Positions 5,955-12,329 of a stretch of DNA of 12,329 nt are shown here, piece by piece. Positions within the stretch are counted from its first letter, which is position 1; the number at the start of each line of letters is the position of its first letter. The stretch is from positions 1-12,329 of the forward strand of contig DATBMY010000446.1 of NCBI GenBank assembly GCA_036554605.1. The letters run 5' to 3'. Below the pieces are notes generated by a model, which was not told the DNA's origin, did not search any database, and was given only the letters and a program-made list of their open reading frames with translations. Source of the stretch: DATBMY01 sp036554605. GTDB lineage: Bacteria > Acidobacteriota > Blastocatellia > UBA7656. A program made the position numbers and the translations under genes.

Positions 5955-8900
5955 ATGAAACGGTTCAACCGTGCCTCCATCCTGTTGCTTGTGTCTCTAG
6001 TCTCTCTCTTGAGCGCGTCAATAGAATCCGCCCACCCTAAAGCTATAGCCACGACCTTTATTGTTAACTCAACAGGCGACGAGCCGGACCTGCTGCCCGG
6101 CGATGATATATGCATGACGGCCGCGGGCGCCTGCACCCTTCGCGCGGCGATACAGGAAGCAAACGGCGACCTGATCCCTGACCTCGATACCATAACCTTC
6201 ACCGTATCGACCATACAGCCGGCATCGGCGCTTCCAACGATCACCCAGCCGGTAGAAATAGACGGCGGCGGAGGCGCGCCGCGCGCGCAACTGATCGGGA
6301 GCCTTATCTCGTCGCCGAATACCGCCGGGCTACACCTCGGTGCGGGCAGCGACGGCAGTCTCATAAAGGCGCTCGTGATAAGGAACTTCACCGGCAGCGG
6401 CGTGAGGATAGCTTCGAGCAACAACCGCGTTGAGAACTGCTATATCGGCACGGACGCGACGGGCAACGCCGCTCAGCCGAACGGCGCGGGCGGCGTGGTC
6501 ATAGACCTTGCTACCGGAAATAGGATTGGCGGCGCATCCATAGCCGAGCGCAACATCATCTCGGGCAACGCCGGCGATGGAGTGGCCATAAGCAACGCCT
6601 CCTCGCCAAATAATATAGAAGGCAACTACATCGGCGTCGGGGCAAACGGCGCAACAGACGTGGGCAATACGGCCAACGGCGTAAGCATCGCGGGGGCGTC
6701 GAATCAGCAGGTCGGAGGCCCGGCGGCACAACCCGGAACCGAGCGCGGCAACGTCATATCGGGTAACGGGTCGGACGGCGTCGAGATCAACGGCGCATCA
6801 TCCAACAGCGTGCAGGGGAATTTGATCGGCACGAACGCGGCTGGAACCGCCGTCCTGAGAAACGACGGCAACGGGGTGCTGATCGCGGCCGGCGCAAACG
6901 ACAACACGATAGGCGGAAACGCCTCCGCATTGCGCAACGTCATATCGGGCCATACGAGCTCGGGCTCGCACGGCGTTGCCATTAGCGGCAGCTCGGGAAA
7001 TACGGTCGCCGGCAATTACGTAGGAGCATCTATCGGCGGAAACATCGACCTGGGAAATGCAAGCGATGGTGTGAATATATCCGGCGGCTCGCGGATGAAC
7101 ATAATTGGCGGGGCCACGACCGCGCCCGGCGTCGCCCCGGGCAACGTCATTTCAGGCAATGGGTCCGACGGCATAGAGATAAGCGGCAGCAACACGACTT
7201 TGAACAATGTCGAAGGAAATCTGATTGGGTTGCAAGCGGGCGGCGCGCTCGCCTTGAGAAATGACGGCAACGGCATCCTGATAACAAGCTCGCCCGCCAA
7301 CACGGTGGGCGGATCGGATGCATCGCGGCGCAATGTCATATCGGCCAACGGCACTGGGGCAAACAGCACGGCTGACGGTATAGACATAACCAACGACGCG
7401 AGCGACAACAATCTGGTGGCGGGCAATTACATCGGGACCGACATATCGGGAACGCTCGATCTGGGGAATGCGGGCGAAGGCGTCAATATCAATTCCAGCG
7501 CCGACAATAACATGATTGGAGGACTGGCGGCGACGCCGGGCGGCGCGCCCGGCAACGTCATCTCGGGCAACGGCAACAGCGGCTGCGGCGATTGCGACGG
7601 CGTAGAGATAAACGGTGTTGGCACGACCGGCAATAAAGTCCAGGGCAACCTCATAGGGCTGCGATCTGACGGGGCGGCAGAATTAAAGAACGAGCTGAAT
7701 GGCGTCAATATCATCAACGCGCCGGGCAATACGATAGGCGGCGTGGAGCCGGGCGCAAGCAACGCGATTGCCTTCAACGGCAGTGACGGCATCTTTATCT
7801 CGAATGGCTCGGGCAATCGTCTCTCTTCCAACTCTATTCATTCAAACAGCGGGCTTGGCATCGACCTGGGCGCGGACGGAGTAACGCCCAACGACGCGGG
7901 CGATGCGGACGCCGGCGCAAACGGTCTTCAGAATTTCCCCTCGCTGACAGCGGCGGCAACCGGCAGCACGACCATTCAAGGCGCGCTCGATAGCACGCCG
8001 AATACAACTTTCAGGATAGAGTTCTTCTCAAGCCCTTCCGAAGACACATCAGAGCATGGAGAAGGCATGACTATGCTCGGGTCCAGGGATGTCACGACGA
8101 GCGGCGCGGGGACCATTGCCTTCACATTCACAACGACGATCGCCGTCCCCATTGGCCATTTTATCACCGCGACGGCCACGGACCCCGGAGGCAACACATC
8201 CGAATTTTCAAAAGCTTTTGAGTTGATTGCGCCCACGGCCATCGAGATGGCCGAGCTGAAAGCCGAGATATATAACGACCGCGCGCTGATCGAATGGCGG
8301 ACAGGGTTCGAAGTCGACAATCTCGGCTTCAATCTCTACCGCGAGCAGGGTGTCCGGCGCACCCGGATCAATCAAGAGATCATCGCCGGGTCGGCGCTGC
8401 TTGCGGGGCCGGGCGCCGCGCTAACTTCGGGACGCTCCTACAGGTGGGTAGATGATTTGAAAGAAGGGAAGGGAGAGATTCGATATTGGCTCGAAGAGAT
8501 TGACCTCGACGGCCGAAGCGTGCTTCACGACCTCAAATGGTTCACGACCCATTATGAGTTTGAAATGCCCACTGGTTCCGGCGCGGGTAAAGCGGTGACG
8601 ATCAAAGATCTCGCGACGGCAGGAAAGAGGACCGACAGCGTCTTTGAATCTCGTCCGGTTGAGGCTGTTGCGCGCCTGAGAAGGCCGGGTACGAGAGCAT
8701 TACAAGCGCAATCATTTGTGGCTTCCGAGAGTGCTGTAAAGATCTCGATAAACCGGGAGGGCTGGTACCGGGTCGATCAGCAGAGGCTGGTCGCGGCGGG
8801 GCTCGGGCCGCAAATCAATCCCCGGCTCCTGCAACTCTTCGTCGACGGGGGCGAGATTCCTATTATCGTCAATGGCCAGAGCGACGGCAGGCTCGACCCG

Positions 8901-10721
8901 GCCGATTCGATAGAGTTTTATGGGATCGGACTTGATACCCCGGCAACCGGTACGCGCGTCTATTACCTCGTCGCGGGCTCGCGGCCGGGCAAGCGCATAG
9001 CAACGTCGCAGAGCTCGTCGCTTCCTTCACAAGCGACGAGCTTCCCCCTCACGGTAGAGCGCAAGGACCGCTCGGTCTACTTCGCCGCACTCAAGAATGG
9101 AGATAAAGAGAATTTCTTTGGCCCGGTCATTACTCGGGACGGGGTTGAGCAGAGATTAACGGCGCGGCGTATCGCCGGGGAATCGACCGCGCCGGGTCAG
9201 CTCGAAATAGCTTTGCAGGGATTGACGAACGCGCCCCATCAGGTCAGGGTCCAATTCAATGGCCTTGATGCGGGCGAAATCGGCTTCCAGAGCCAATCTC
9301 ACGTCGTAAAGACTTTTATCATAAATCAATCGCTGATCAGGGAGGGCGACAATCATATCAGATTGATAGCGCAAGCGGGCGCTTCCGACATAAGCCTGAT
9401 CGATTATGTAAAGCTGACCTACTCACACAGCTACTTTGCGGAAGGTGAGAGCCTGAGCTTTACCTCCGAGGGTAAAAAGTCGATTACCGTTGGCGGGTTT
9501 CCCACGAGCGCGATCCGGGCGGTGGACGTAACCGATCCTGATTCTGTTTTAGAGGTGGCGGGGACAATCCGGAGCGACAAGCAAGGTTTCTCTTTCAGCG
9601 CAAGCCCGCCCGGCCCGGGCCGTAGGAGACTGTTAGCATTCACCGAGAACAGCATAATGCAACCCGCCGCCGTCGCGCCGAACCGCCCTTCGTCGCTTCG
9701 CCGGCCATCACCGGGCGCTGACCTTATCATCATCACGCACGGGCAGCTCGCGCGGGGACTTGAGCCGCTCGCACAGTTGAGGCGGGCACAAGGATTCACG
9801 GTCGCGGTCGTCGAGATAGAAGACATTTATGATGAGTTCAGCTTCGGGCAAAAAACACCGCGAGCGATAAAGGATTTTATCTCTTCGTCGCGCGTTCTAT
9901 GGCAGAGCCCGCCGCGATTCGTGCTGCTTGCGGGCGATGCGACGCTCGATCCTCGCAACTACACCGGGCGCGGAGATTTCGATCTCGTCCCGACAAAGCT
10001 CATTGATACTTCGGCGCTAGAGACCGCTTCCGACGACTGGTTCGGCGATTCTGATGGGGATGGCGCGCCGGAGGTGGCGATAGGACGGCTGCCCGCGCGC
10101 ACCATCGCGGAGGTCTCGGGTTTTGTGGGAAAGCTCATCGCATACGATGAGCAGGAAGGATCAACCCGGGTGCTGCTGGTTTCCGACCGCAACGACGGGT
10201 TTCGTTTCAACGCCACAAGCAAACATCTCAAGGCGCTCGTGCCCGCCCACCTGGATGTGTATGAGATTGACCGCAATATAACCGGAGACCAGGCGGCGAG
10301 GGCGATGCTAATAGAGGCGATCAACGGCGGGGCGAAAGTGATCAACTATGCCGGACACGGCGCGAGCGACTCGTGGCGAAGCGATCTGCTGCGCGCGGCC
10401 GACGGCGCGAGCTTTACGAACAGCAACCGGCTGGCGCTATTTGTGTCGATGACCTGCATGAACGGATTCTTCCACGATACGCACATAGAGAGCCTCGGCG
10501 AATCGCTTTTGAATTCGCCCGGCGGGGCGGTAGCTGTCTGGGCGTCTTCGGGGTTTACCGCGCCGAACGGGCAAGCCGCGATGGACATTGACCTGTTCGG
10601 CCGCCTCTTCGGCCGTATGCCGATAGGCGAAGCGATGATGAAGGCGAAGCTGGCAACCGCGGATACGGACGTTCGCCGGACGTGGATACTGCTAGGCGAT
10701 CCGACAATGAGGTTGAGATAG
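5955..10721 (+). CDS. Secreted CSLREA / beta-helix / gingipain-family (C25) peptidase fusion protein
   Basis: A 1588-residue exported protein. Residues 1-26 are a signal peptide. Residues 33-70 form a CSLREA-type segment (FIVNSTGDEPD, GDDIC, then CTLRAAIQEAN, with CTLRAA in place of CSLREA). Residues about 75-650 are a right-handed beta-helix of repeats such as GNVISGNGSDGVEI, ending in NFPSLTAA. A beta-sandwich-like part follows (about 670-765), then a linker with TGFEVDNLGFNLYRE (about 762-865). From about 920 begins a C25 N-terminal region (NREGWYRVDQ). The peptidase core starts at 1255 (ADLIIITH). It contains DSDGDG at 1365-1370 before PEVAIGRLPAR, the catalytic His1468 in YAGHG and the nucleophile Cys1501 in SMTCMNG. 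Their 33-residue separation equals that in gingipain RgpB. The protein ends right after the fold with DPTMRLR, so no type IX sorting domain is present. AAAGGAG at 5937-5943 supports the ATG. Substrate and target are unknown. Confidence 0.92.
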   Translation: MKRFNRASILLLVSLVSLLSASIESAHPKAIATTFIVNSTGDEPDLLPGDDICMTAAGACTLRAAIQEANGDLIPDLDTITFTVSTIQPASALPTITQPVEIDGGGGAPRAQLIGSLISSPNTAGLHLGAGSDGSLIKALVIRNFTGSGVRIASSNNRVENCYIGTDATGNAAQPNGAGGVVIDLATGNRIGGASIAERNIISGNAGDGVAISNASSPNNIEGNYIGVGANGATDVGNTANGVSIAGASNQQVGGPAAQPGTERGNVISGNGSDGVEINGASSNSVQGNLIGTNAAGTAVLRNDGNGVLIAAGANDNTIGGNASALRNVISGHTSSGSHGVAISGSSGNTVAGNYVGASIGGNIDLGNASDGVNISGGSRMNIIGGATTAPGVAPGNVISGNGSDGIEISGSNTTLNNVEGNLIGLQAGGALALRNDGNGILITSSPANTVGGSDASRRNVISANGTGANSTADGIDITNDASDNNLVAGNYIGTDISGTLDLGNAGEGVNINSSADNNMIGGLAATPGGAPGNVISGNGNSGCGDCDGVEINGVGTTGNKVQGNLIGLRSDGAAELKNELNGVNIINAPGNTIGGVEPGASNAIAFNGSDGIFISNGSGNRLSSNSIHSNSGLGIDLGADGVTPNDAGDADAGANGLQNFPSLTAAATGSTTIQGALDSTPNTTFRIEFFSSPSEDTSEHGEGMTMLGSRDVTTSGAGTIAFTFTTTIAVPIGHFITATATDPGGNTSEFSKAFELIAPTAIEMAELKAEIYNDRALIEWRTGFEVDNLGFNLYREQGVRRTRINQEIIAGSALLAGPGAALTSGRSYRWVDDLKEGKGEIRYWLEEIDLDGRSVLHDLKWFTTHYEFEMPTGSGAGKAVTIKDLATAGKRTDSVFESRPVEAVARLRRPGTRALQAQSFVASESAVKISINREGWYRVDQQRLVAAGLGPQINPRLLQLFVDGGEIPIIVNGQSDGRLDPADSIEFYGIGLDTPATGTRVYYLVAGSRPGKRIATSQSSSLPSQATSFPLTVERKDRSVYFAALKNGDKENFFGPVITRDGVEQRLTARRIAGESTAPGQLEIALQGLTNAPHQVRVQFNGLDAGEIGFQSQSHVVKTFIINQSLIREGDNHIRLIAQAGASDISLIDYVKLTYSHSYFAEGESLSFTSEGKKSITVGGFPTSAIRAVDVTDPDSVLEVAGTIRSDKQGFSFSASPPGPGRRRLLAFTENSIMQPAAVAPNRPSSLRRPSPGADLIIITHGQLARGLEPLAQLRRAQGFTVAVVEIEDIYDEFSFGQKTPRAIKDFISSSRVLWQSPPRFVLLAGDATLDPRNYTGRGDFDLVPTKLIDTSALETASDDWFGDSDGDGAPEVAIGRLPARTIAEVSGFVGKLIAYDEQEGSTRVLLVSDRNDGFRFNATSKHLKALVPAHLDVYEIDRNITGDQAARAMLIEAINGGAKVINYAGHGASDSWRSDLLRAADGASFTNSNRLALFVSMTCMNGFFHDTHIESLGESLLNSPGGAVAVWASSGFTAPNGQAAMDIDLFGRLFGRMPIGEAMMKAKLATADTDVRRTWILLGDPTMRLR
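6621..7840 (+). repeat. Higher-order repeats encoding the beta-helix
   Basis: Three long units start near 6621, 7011 and 7422, at the GN(Y)(I/V)G motif. Each encodes about 130-140 residues made of two half-units. One half carries NYIG followed by a D(V/L)GN element; the other carries GNLIG followed by LRNDGNG or a variant. The GNVISGN-type string recurs near 6746, 7139 and 7552 and alternates with an RNVIS string near 6934 and 7330. This points to duplication of a two-module block inside the gene. Confidence 0.75.
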
Positions 10722-11198
10722 ATGAGAACCGATAATAATCCCAGGGCGCGCAAGGAAAGAATAGTGATCCAGCCATTGGATGACGAGACGCTGATCTATG
10801 ATCTGAAGAGCCATAAGGCGCACTGTCTGAATCGCGCGGCGGCGATGGTCTGGAGAAGATGCGATGGCCGAATGAGTGTAGAAGAGATCAGATCGAGCAT
10901 GGCTGATGAGCTAGGGGCAAACATCGATAAGGATGTTGTATGGCTTGCCCTTGACCAGCTTTCGAAAGCTGGTCTTCTTACGGGGGCCATCGTTGGCCCG
11001 CGGCTTTCGCGGCGCGAGCTTGCGCGAAGGCTTGGGGCCGCGGTTTCGCTTCCGCTGGTAAGCTCTATAATCGCGCCGAGCGCAAAAGCAGCGGCCTCCT
11101 GCACTCCTAACACCGAAGGTTGCACCCCGCCGGGAATGAGCTGCACCTCTAACCTTCAGTGTTGCTCTTGCAGCTGTATCGGCGGCACCTGCCAGTGA
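10722..11198 (+). CDS. PqqD-domain protein with internal Tat-like segment and eight-cysteine knottin-like tail
   Basis: A 158-residue protein in three parts. Residues 12-90 are a PqqD-type domain, the fold that serves as RiPP recognition element for peptide-modifying enzymes; family signs are IYDLKSHKAHCLNRAAAMVW, CDGRMSVEEI and LDQLSKAGLL. Residues 94-124 hold LSRREL (twin arginine at 97-98), a hydrophobic stretch and an AKA-AAS cleavage-like site, as in a Tat signal but in the middle of the protein. The last 32 residues carry cysteines at 127, 134, 141, 147, 148, 150, 152 and 157. Omitting 127 and 150 the spacing is C-x6-C-x5-C-C-x3-C-x4-C, as in inhibitor-cystine-knot peptides. The start codon touches the upstream TAG, with GAGG at 10709-10712 as ribosome-binding site, so translation is probably coupled to the protease gene. 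Function is unknown; a precursor whose tail is released outside the cell is inferred. Confidence 0.8.
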   Translation: MRTDNNPRARKERIVIQPLDDETLIYDLKSHKAHCLNRAAAMVWRRCDGRMSVEEIRSSMADELGANIDKDVVWLALDQLSKAGLLTGAIVGPRLSRRELARRLGAAVSLPLVSSIIAPSAKAAASCTPNTEGCTPPGMSCTSNLQCCSCSCIGGTCQ

Positions 11199-11304
11199 CC
11201 GCCTTTATAGAAAAATGAGCTGCCCCTACAGACAACGTTCGGGGCTGGTTCCCTAGAATCAAGCCTCTTGTTTCGCGCTTCGCCATGCTTCGTAGTAGTA
11301 TGGC

Positions 11305-11922
11305 TTGGATCAAAAAAACGCGGAGCAAGAGTTGGCCAGAGCGAATACGGCGTGCAGAGACAACCCAGGCGGATGGGAAAGAGTCGGCGAGATACCCGAT
11401 TTCCCGTTCGATGATTTCGAGCAAATGCAGGCCGCGGCCGCTGCGCGCAGCTTCAACGTCGGGGTCGATCCTCTCGCGGCGGCTGAATGGGCGGCCCGTT
11501 CGGGAAGCCGTACCAGCCGCGCAGCTATTGCCATGCTATCGCTTCTGCTCGTTTCGGCGGGCGCGGCGGCGGTAATTGCGGCTTTTGTGATCGACGATTA
11601 CTGGTTGCTTGCGACCATCCCCATCCAGATGATCGTCTTCTATCTTTCGCACCCGGCGTCACCTTTGCATAAATGGGTTACTATCGCGGGCGCAATCACG
11701 CCTCTGCTCTTTATTAGTCTCTTATTCAACGGTCAGGTTACGGCGGCGACGCTCGCGGCATACGCGGGGCTGACTTTCGCGGGCGTGCGTGCGGCTGCTT
11801 TTATTACGAACTCATCCTTCCGCAAGGCGCTTCTTGCAAACGAGACTCTCTTTCTTTCCGCGTTTAATAATAAGTGCTGTACCTTGCGCAACAACAACAC
11901 CGGGCGGGTCTATACAGCTTGA
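11305..11922 (+). CDS. Uncharacterised four-helix membrane protein
   Basis: I do not recognise a family. The 205-residue frame has coding-like codon use throughout. The N-terminal 72 residues are soluble and acidic, with GEIPDFPFDDFEQ at about 28-40 and FNVGVDPLAAAEWAA at 50-64. Four hydrophobic segments follow, near 74-96, 99-115, 124-142 and 147-168. The C-terminus is polar, with two adjacent cysteines (191-192) in FNNKCCTLRNNN. The best start is a TTG at 11305; a stop lies just upstream at 11296 and no clear Shine-Dalgarno is seen, so the true start could be downstream, for example ATG at residue 41. It lies 106 bp behind the PqqD-domain gene in the same direction; whether it shares that transcript is unclear. 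Its stop codon overlaps a promoter for the next gene. Confidence 0.6.
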   Translation: MDQKNAEQELARANTACRDNPGGWERVGEIPDFPFDDFEQMQAAAAARSFNVGVDPLAAAEWAARSGSRTSRAAIAMLSLLLVSAGAAAVIAAFVIDDYWLLATIPIQMIVFYLSHPASPLHKWVTIAGAITPLLFISLLFNGQVTAATLAAYAGLTFAGVRAAAFITNSSFRKALLANETLFLSAFNNKCCTLRNNNTGRVYTA

Positions 11923-11947
11923 CCCATAAAGGGCGCGCTCTTAGAAT
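11919..11947 (+). promoter_or_regulatory. Sigma-70-type promoter overlapping the preceding stop codon
   Basis: TTGACC (11919-11924) and TAGAAT (11942-11947) each match five of six consensus bases and are separated by exactly 17 bases. The -35 box includes the TGA stop of the upstream gene. Transcription would begin near 11954, giving the methyltransferase gene a leader of roughly 127 nucleotides. This is the best promoter match noticed in the window. Confidence 0.6.
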
Positions 11948-11952
11948 CAAAC

Positions 11953-12004
11953 CACCTCCTGTTAGCCAGCCATTCGATGTTGTGGCTGGTTCTTTCCGGA
12001 GGTG
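11953..12004 (+). promoter_or_regulatory. Nested hairpin leader masking a Shine-Dalgarno
   Basis: An outer stem CACCTCC (11953-11959) with GGAGGTG (11998-12004) encloses an inner stem CCAGCC (11966-11971) with GGCTGG (11984-11989). The GGAGGTG arm is a strong Shine-Dalgarno just before ATG 12007, which opens an eight-codon ORF (MIRSYPHR, stop at 12031). In the closed form this site is hidden. The inner stem followed by TTCTTT could alternatively act as a weak terminator. The structure starts almost exactly where the 11919-11947 promoter would begin transcription. Confidence 0.45.
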
Positions 12005-12070
12005 CCATGATAAGGTCTTACCCTCATCGGTAAAGTGAATTATTCAATGAGTAAACCGAGTTCTTGAAGA

Positions 12071-12076
12071 TATAAT
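12071..12076 (+). promoter_or_regulatory. Possible second -10 box at the methyltransferase start
   Basis: A perfect TATAAT lies four bases before the ATG at 12081. No good -35 box is present 16-18 bases upstream (around 12048 it reads TGAGTA), and there is no extended -10 TG. If used, transcription would begin at about the first codon, and translation might start at the in-frame ATG 12090. It may equally be chance in an AT-rich spacer. Confidence 0.25.
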
Positions 12077-12080
12077 AACA

Positions 12081-12329
12081 ATGAGTAGAATGGACGTAAG
12101 CAAATCAGTTCAGCTTCTCAATGATGATGCGCTCGCCGCGCTAAGAACAATCCCAGAGCAGACAATACAGGTATGTCTCACTTCTCCGCCTTTCTATCTT
12201 CTGCGTAGCTACGGGGCAGCTGTGAAATGGCCAGATGGATGGCAAGGAGAGCTTGGACACGAACAACACCCCAACGATTATGTTCGGCATCTTCTATTAG
12301 TTTTTGACGAAGTTTGGCGAACCCTGCGG
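12081..12329 (+). CDS. Beta-class DNA methyltransferase (N4-cytosine or N6-adenine), 3' partial
   Basis: The frame is open from ATG 12081 to the window end (83 codons seen). Residues 32-38 read CLTSPPF: TSPPF is catalytic motif IV of amino-methyltransferases. Its position near the N-terminus is typical of the beta class, where the AdoMet-binding motif comes later and would lie outside the window. The following LLRSYG, then ELGHEQHPNDYVRHLLLVFDEVWRTLR, fits the standard course of the N6_N4_Mtase family, in which YxGLRxYG and LGxExTPxEYV-type strings precede the first helix pair. SPPF is more typical of N4-cytosine enzymes such as M.PvuII than the DPPY of adenine enzymes, but the target base cannot be decided here. 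Base composition looks less GC-rich than upstream genes, which may point to horizontal acquisition. A restriction gene could lie downstream. Confidence 0.88.
   Translation, partial: MSRMDVSKSVQLLNDDALAALRTIPEQTIQVCLTSPPFYLLRSYGAAVKWPDGWQGELGHEQHPNDYVRHLLLVFDEVWRTLR

Noticed and set aside
6704..7831. Three consecutive minus-strand open frames of 103-136 codons
   Set aside because: They mirror the beta-helix repeats of the sense gene, and their similar Pro/Leu-rich translations come from the repeated DNA.
10722..11198. Reading the PqqD-domain protein as ordinary PqqD of pyrroloquinoline quinone synthesis
   Set aside because: PqqD is about 90 residues and clusters with pqqA, pqqC and pqqE. Here there is a long cysteine-rich extension and no pqq gene in the window.
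11285..11575. ATG-initiated 96-codon frame overlapping the membrane-protein gene
   Set aside because: Arg/Ser-rich translation without hydrophobic segments. The overlapping frame beginning at 11305 has coding-like codon use and membrane helices. A frameshift joining the two was considered but nothing demands it.

Overview
The window is one stretch of a fairly GC-rich bacterial chromosome, with every recognised gene on the + strand. The subunit set and order of the cox cluster, the many AUA isoleucine codons in GC-rich genes, the CSLREA/beta-helix/C25 surface protein and the PqqD-domain protein with a cysteine-rich tail together suggest an acidobacterium, perhaps of the Blastocatellia type. 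That taxonomic call is an inference from gene content, not from a marker gene.

Positions 1-5635 carry an aa3-type (A1-family) cytochrome c oxidase cluster. It runs: coxB (5' end outside the window), coxA, two consecutive subunit III genes, a long subunit IV gene, a small secreted/membrane protein with a CPMC motif, and a DUF420/CtaM-type assembly protein. CuA, CuB, heme and proton-channel residues are all visible. Two non-coding features interrupt the cluster: a compound palindrome between coxA and the first subunit III gene, and a run of five 7-bp GTAAAAA repeats starting in the subunit IV stop codon. A second, degenerate copy of the palindrome lies just past the last gene of the cluster.

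Positions 5636-5954 are a non-coding leader holding that palindrome, a plausible sigma-70 promoter and a strong hairpin. Behind it is a 1588-residue secreted protein (5955-10721): signal peptide, CSLREA-type segment, repetitive right-handed beta-helix, beta-sandwich-like linker, and a C-terminal gingipain-family (C25) protease domain with catalytic His1468 and Cys1501. Its stop codon directly abuts the start of a 158-residue protein with a PqqD (RiPP recognition element) domain, an internal twin-arginine/hydrophobic export-like segment, and an eight-cysteine tail with knottin-like spacing. This pair is the most unusual part of the window. A four-helix membrane protein of unknown function follows (11305-11922).

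The last part (11919-12329) holds a good promoter overlapping the previous stop codon, a nested hairpin leader that hides a Shine-Dalgarno sequence and a tiny ORF, and the first 83 codons of a beta-class DNA methyltransferase (TSPPF motif) running off the end. No tRNA, rRNA, CRISPR array, transposase or integrase was recognised.
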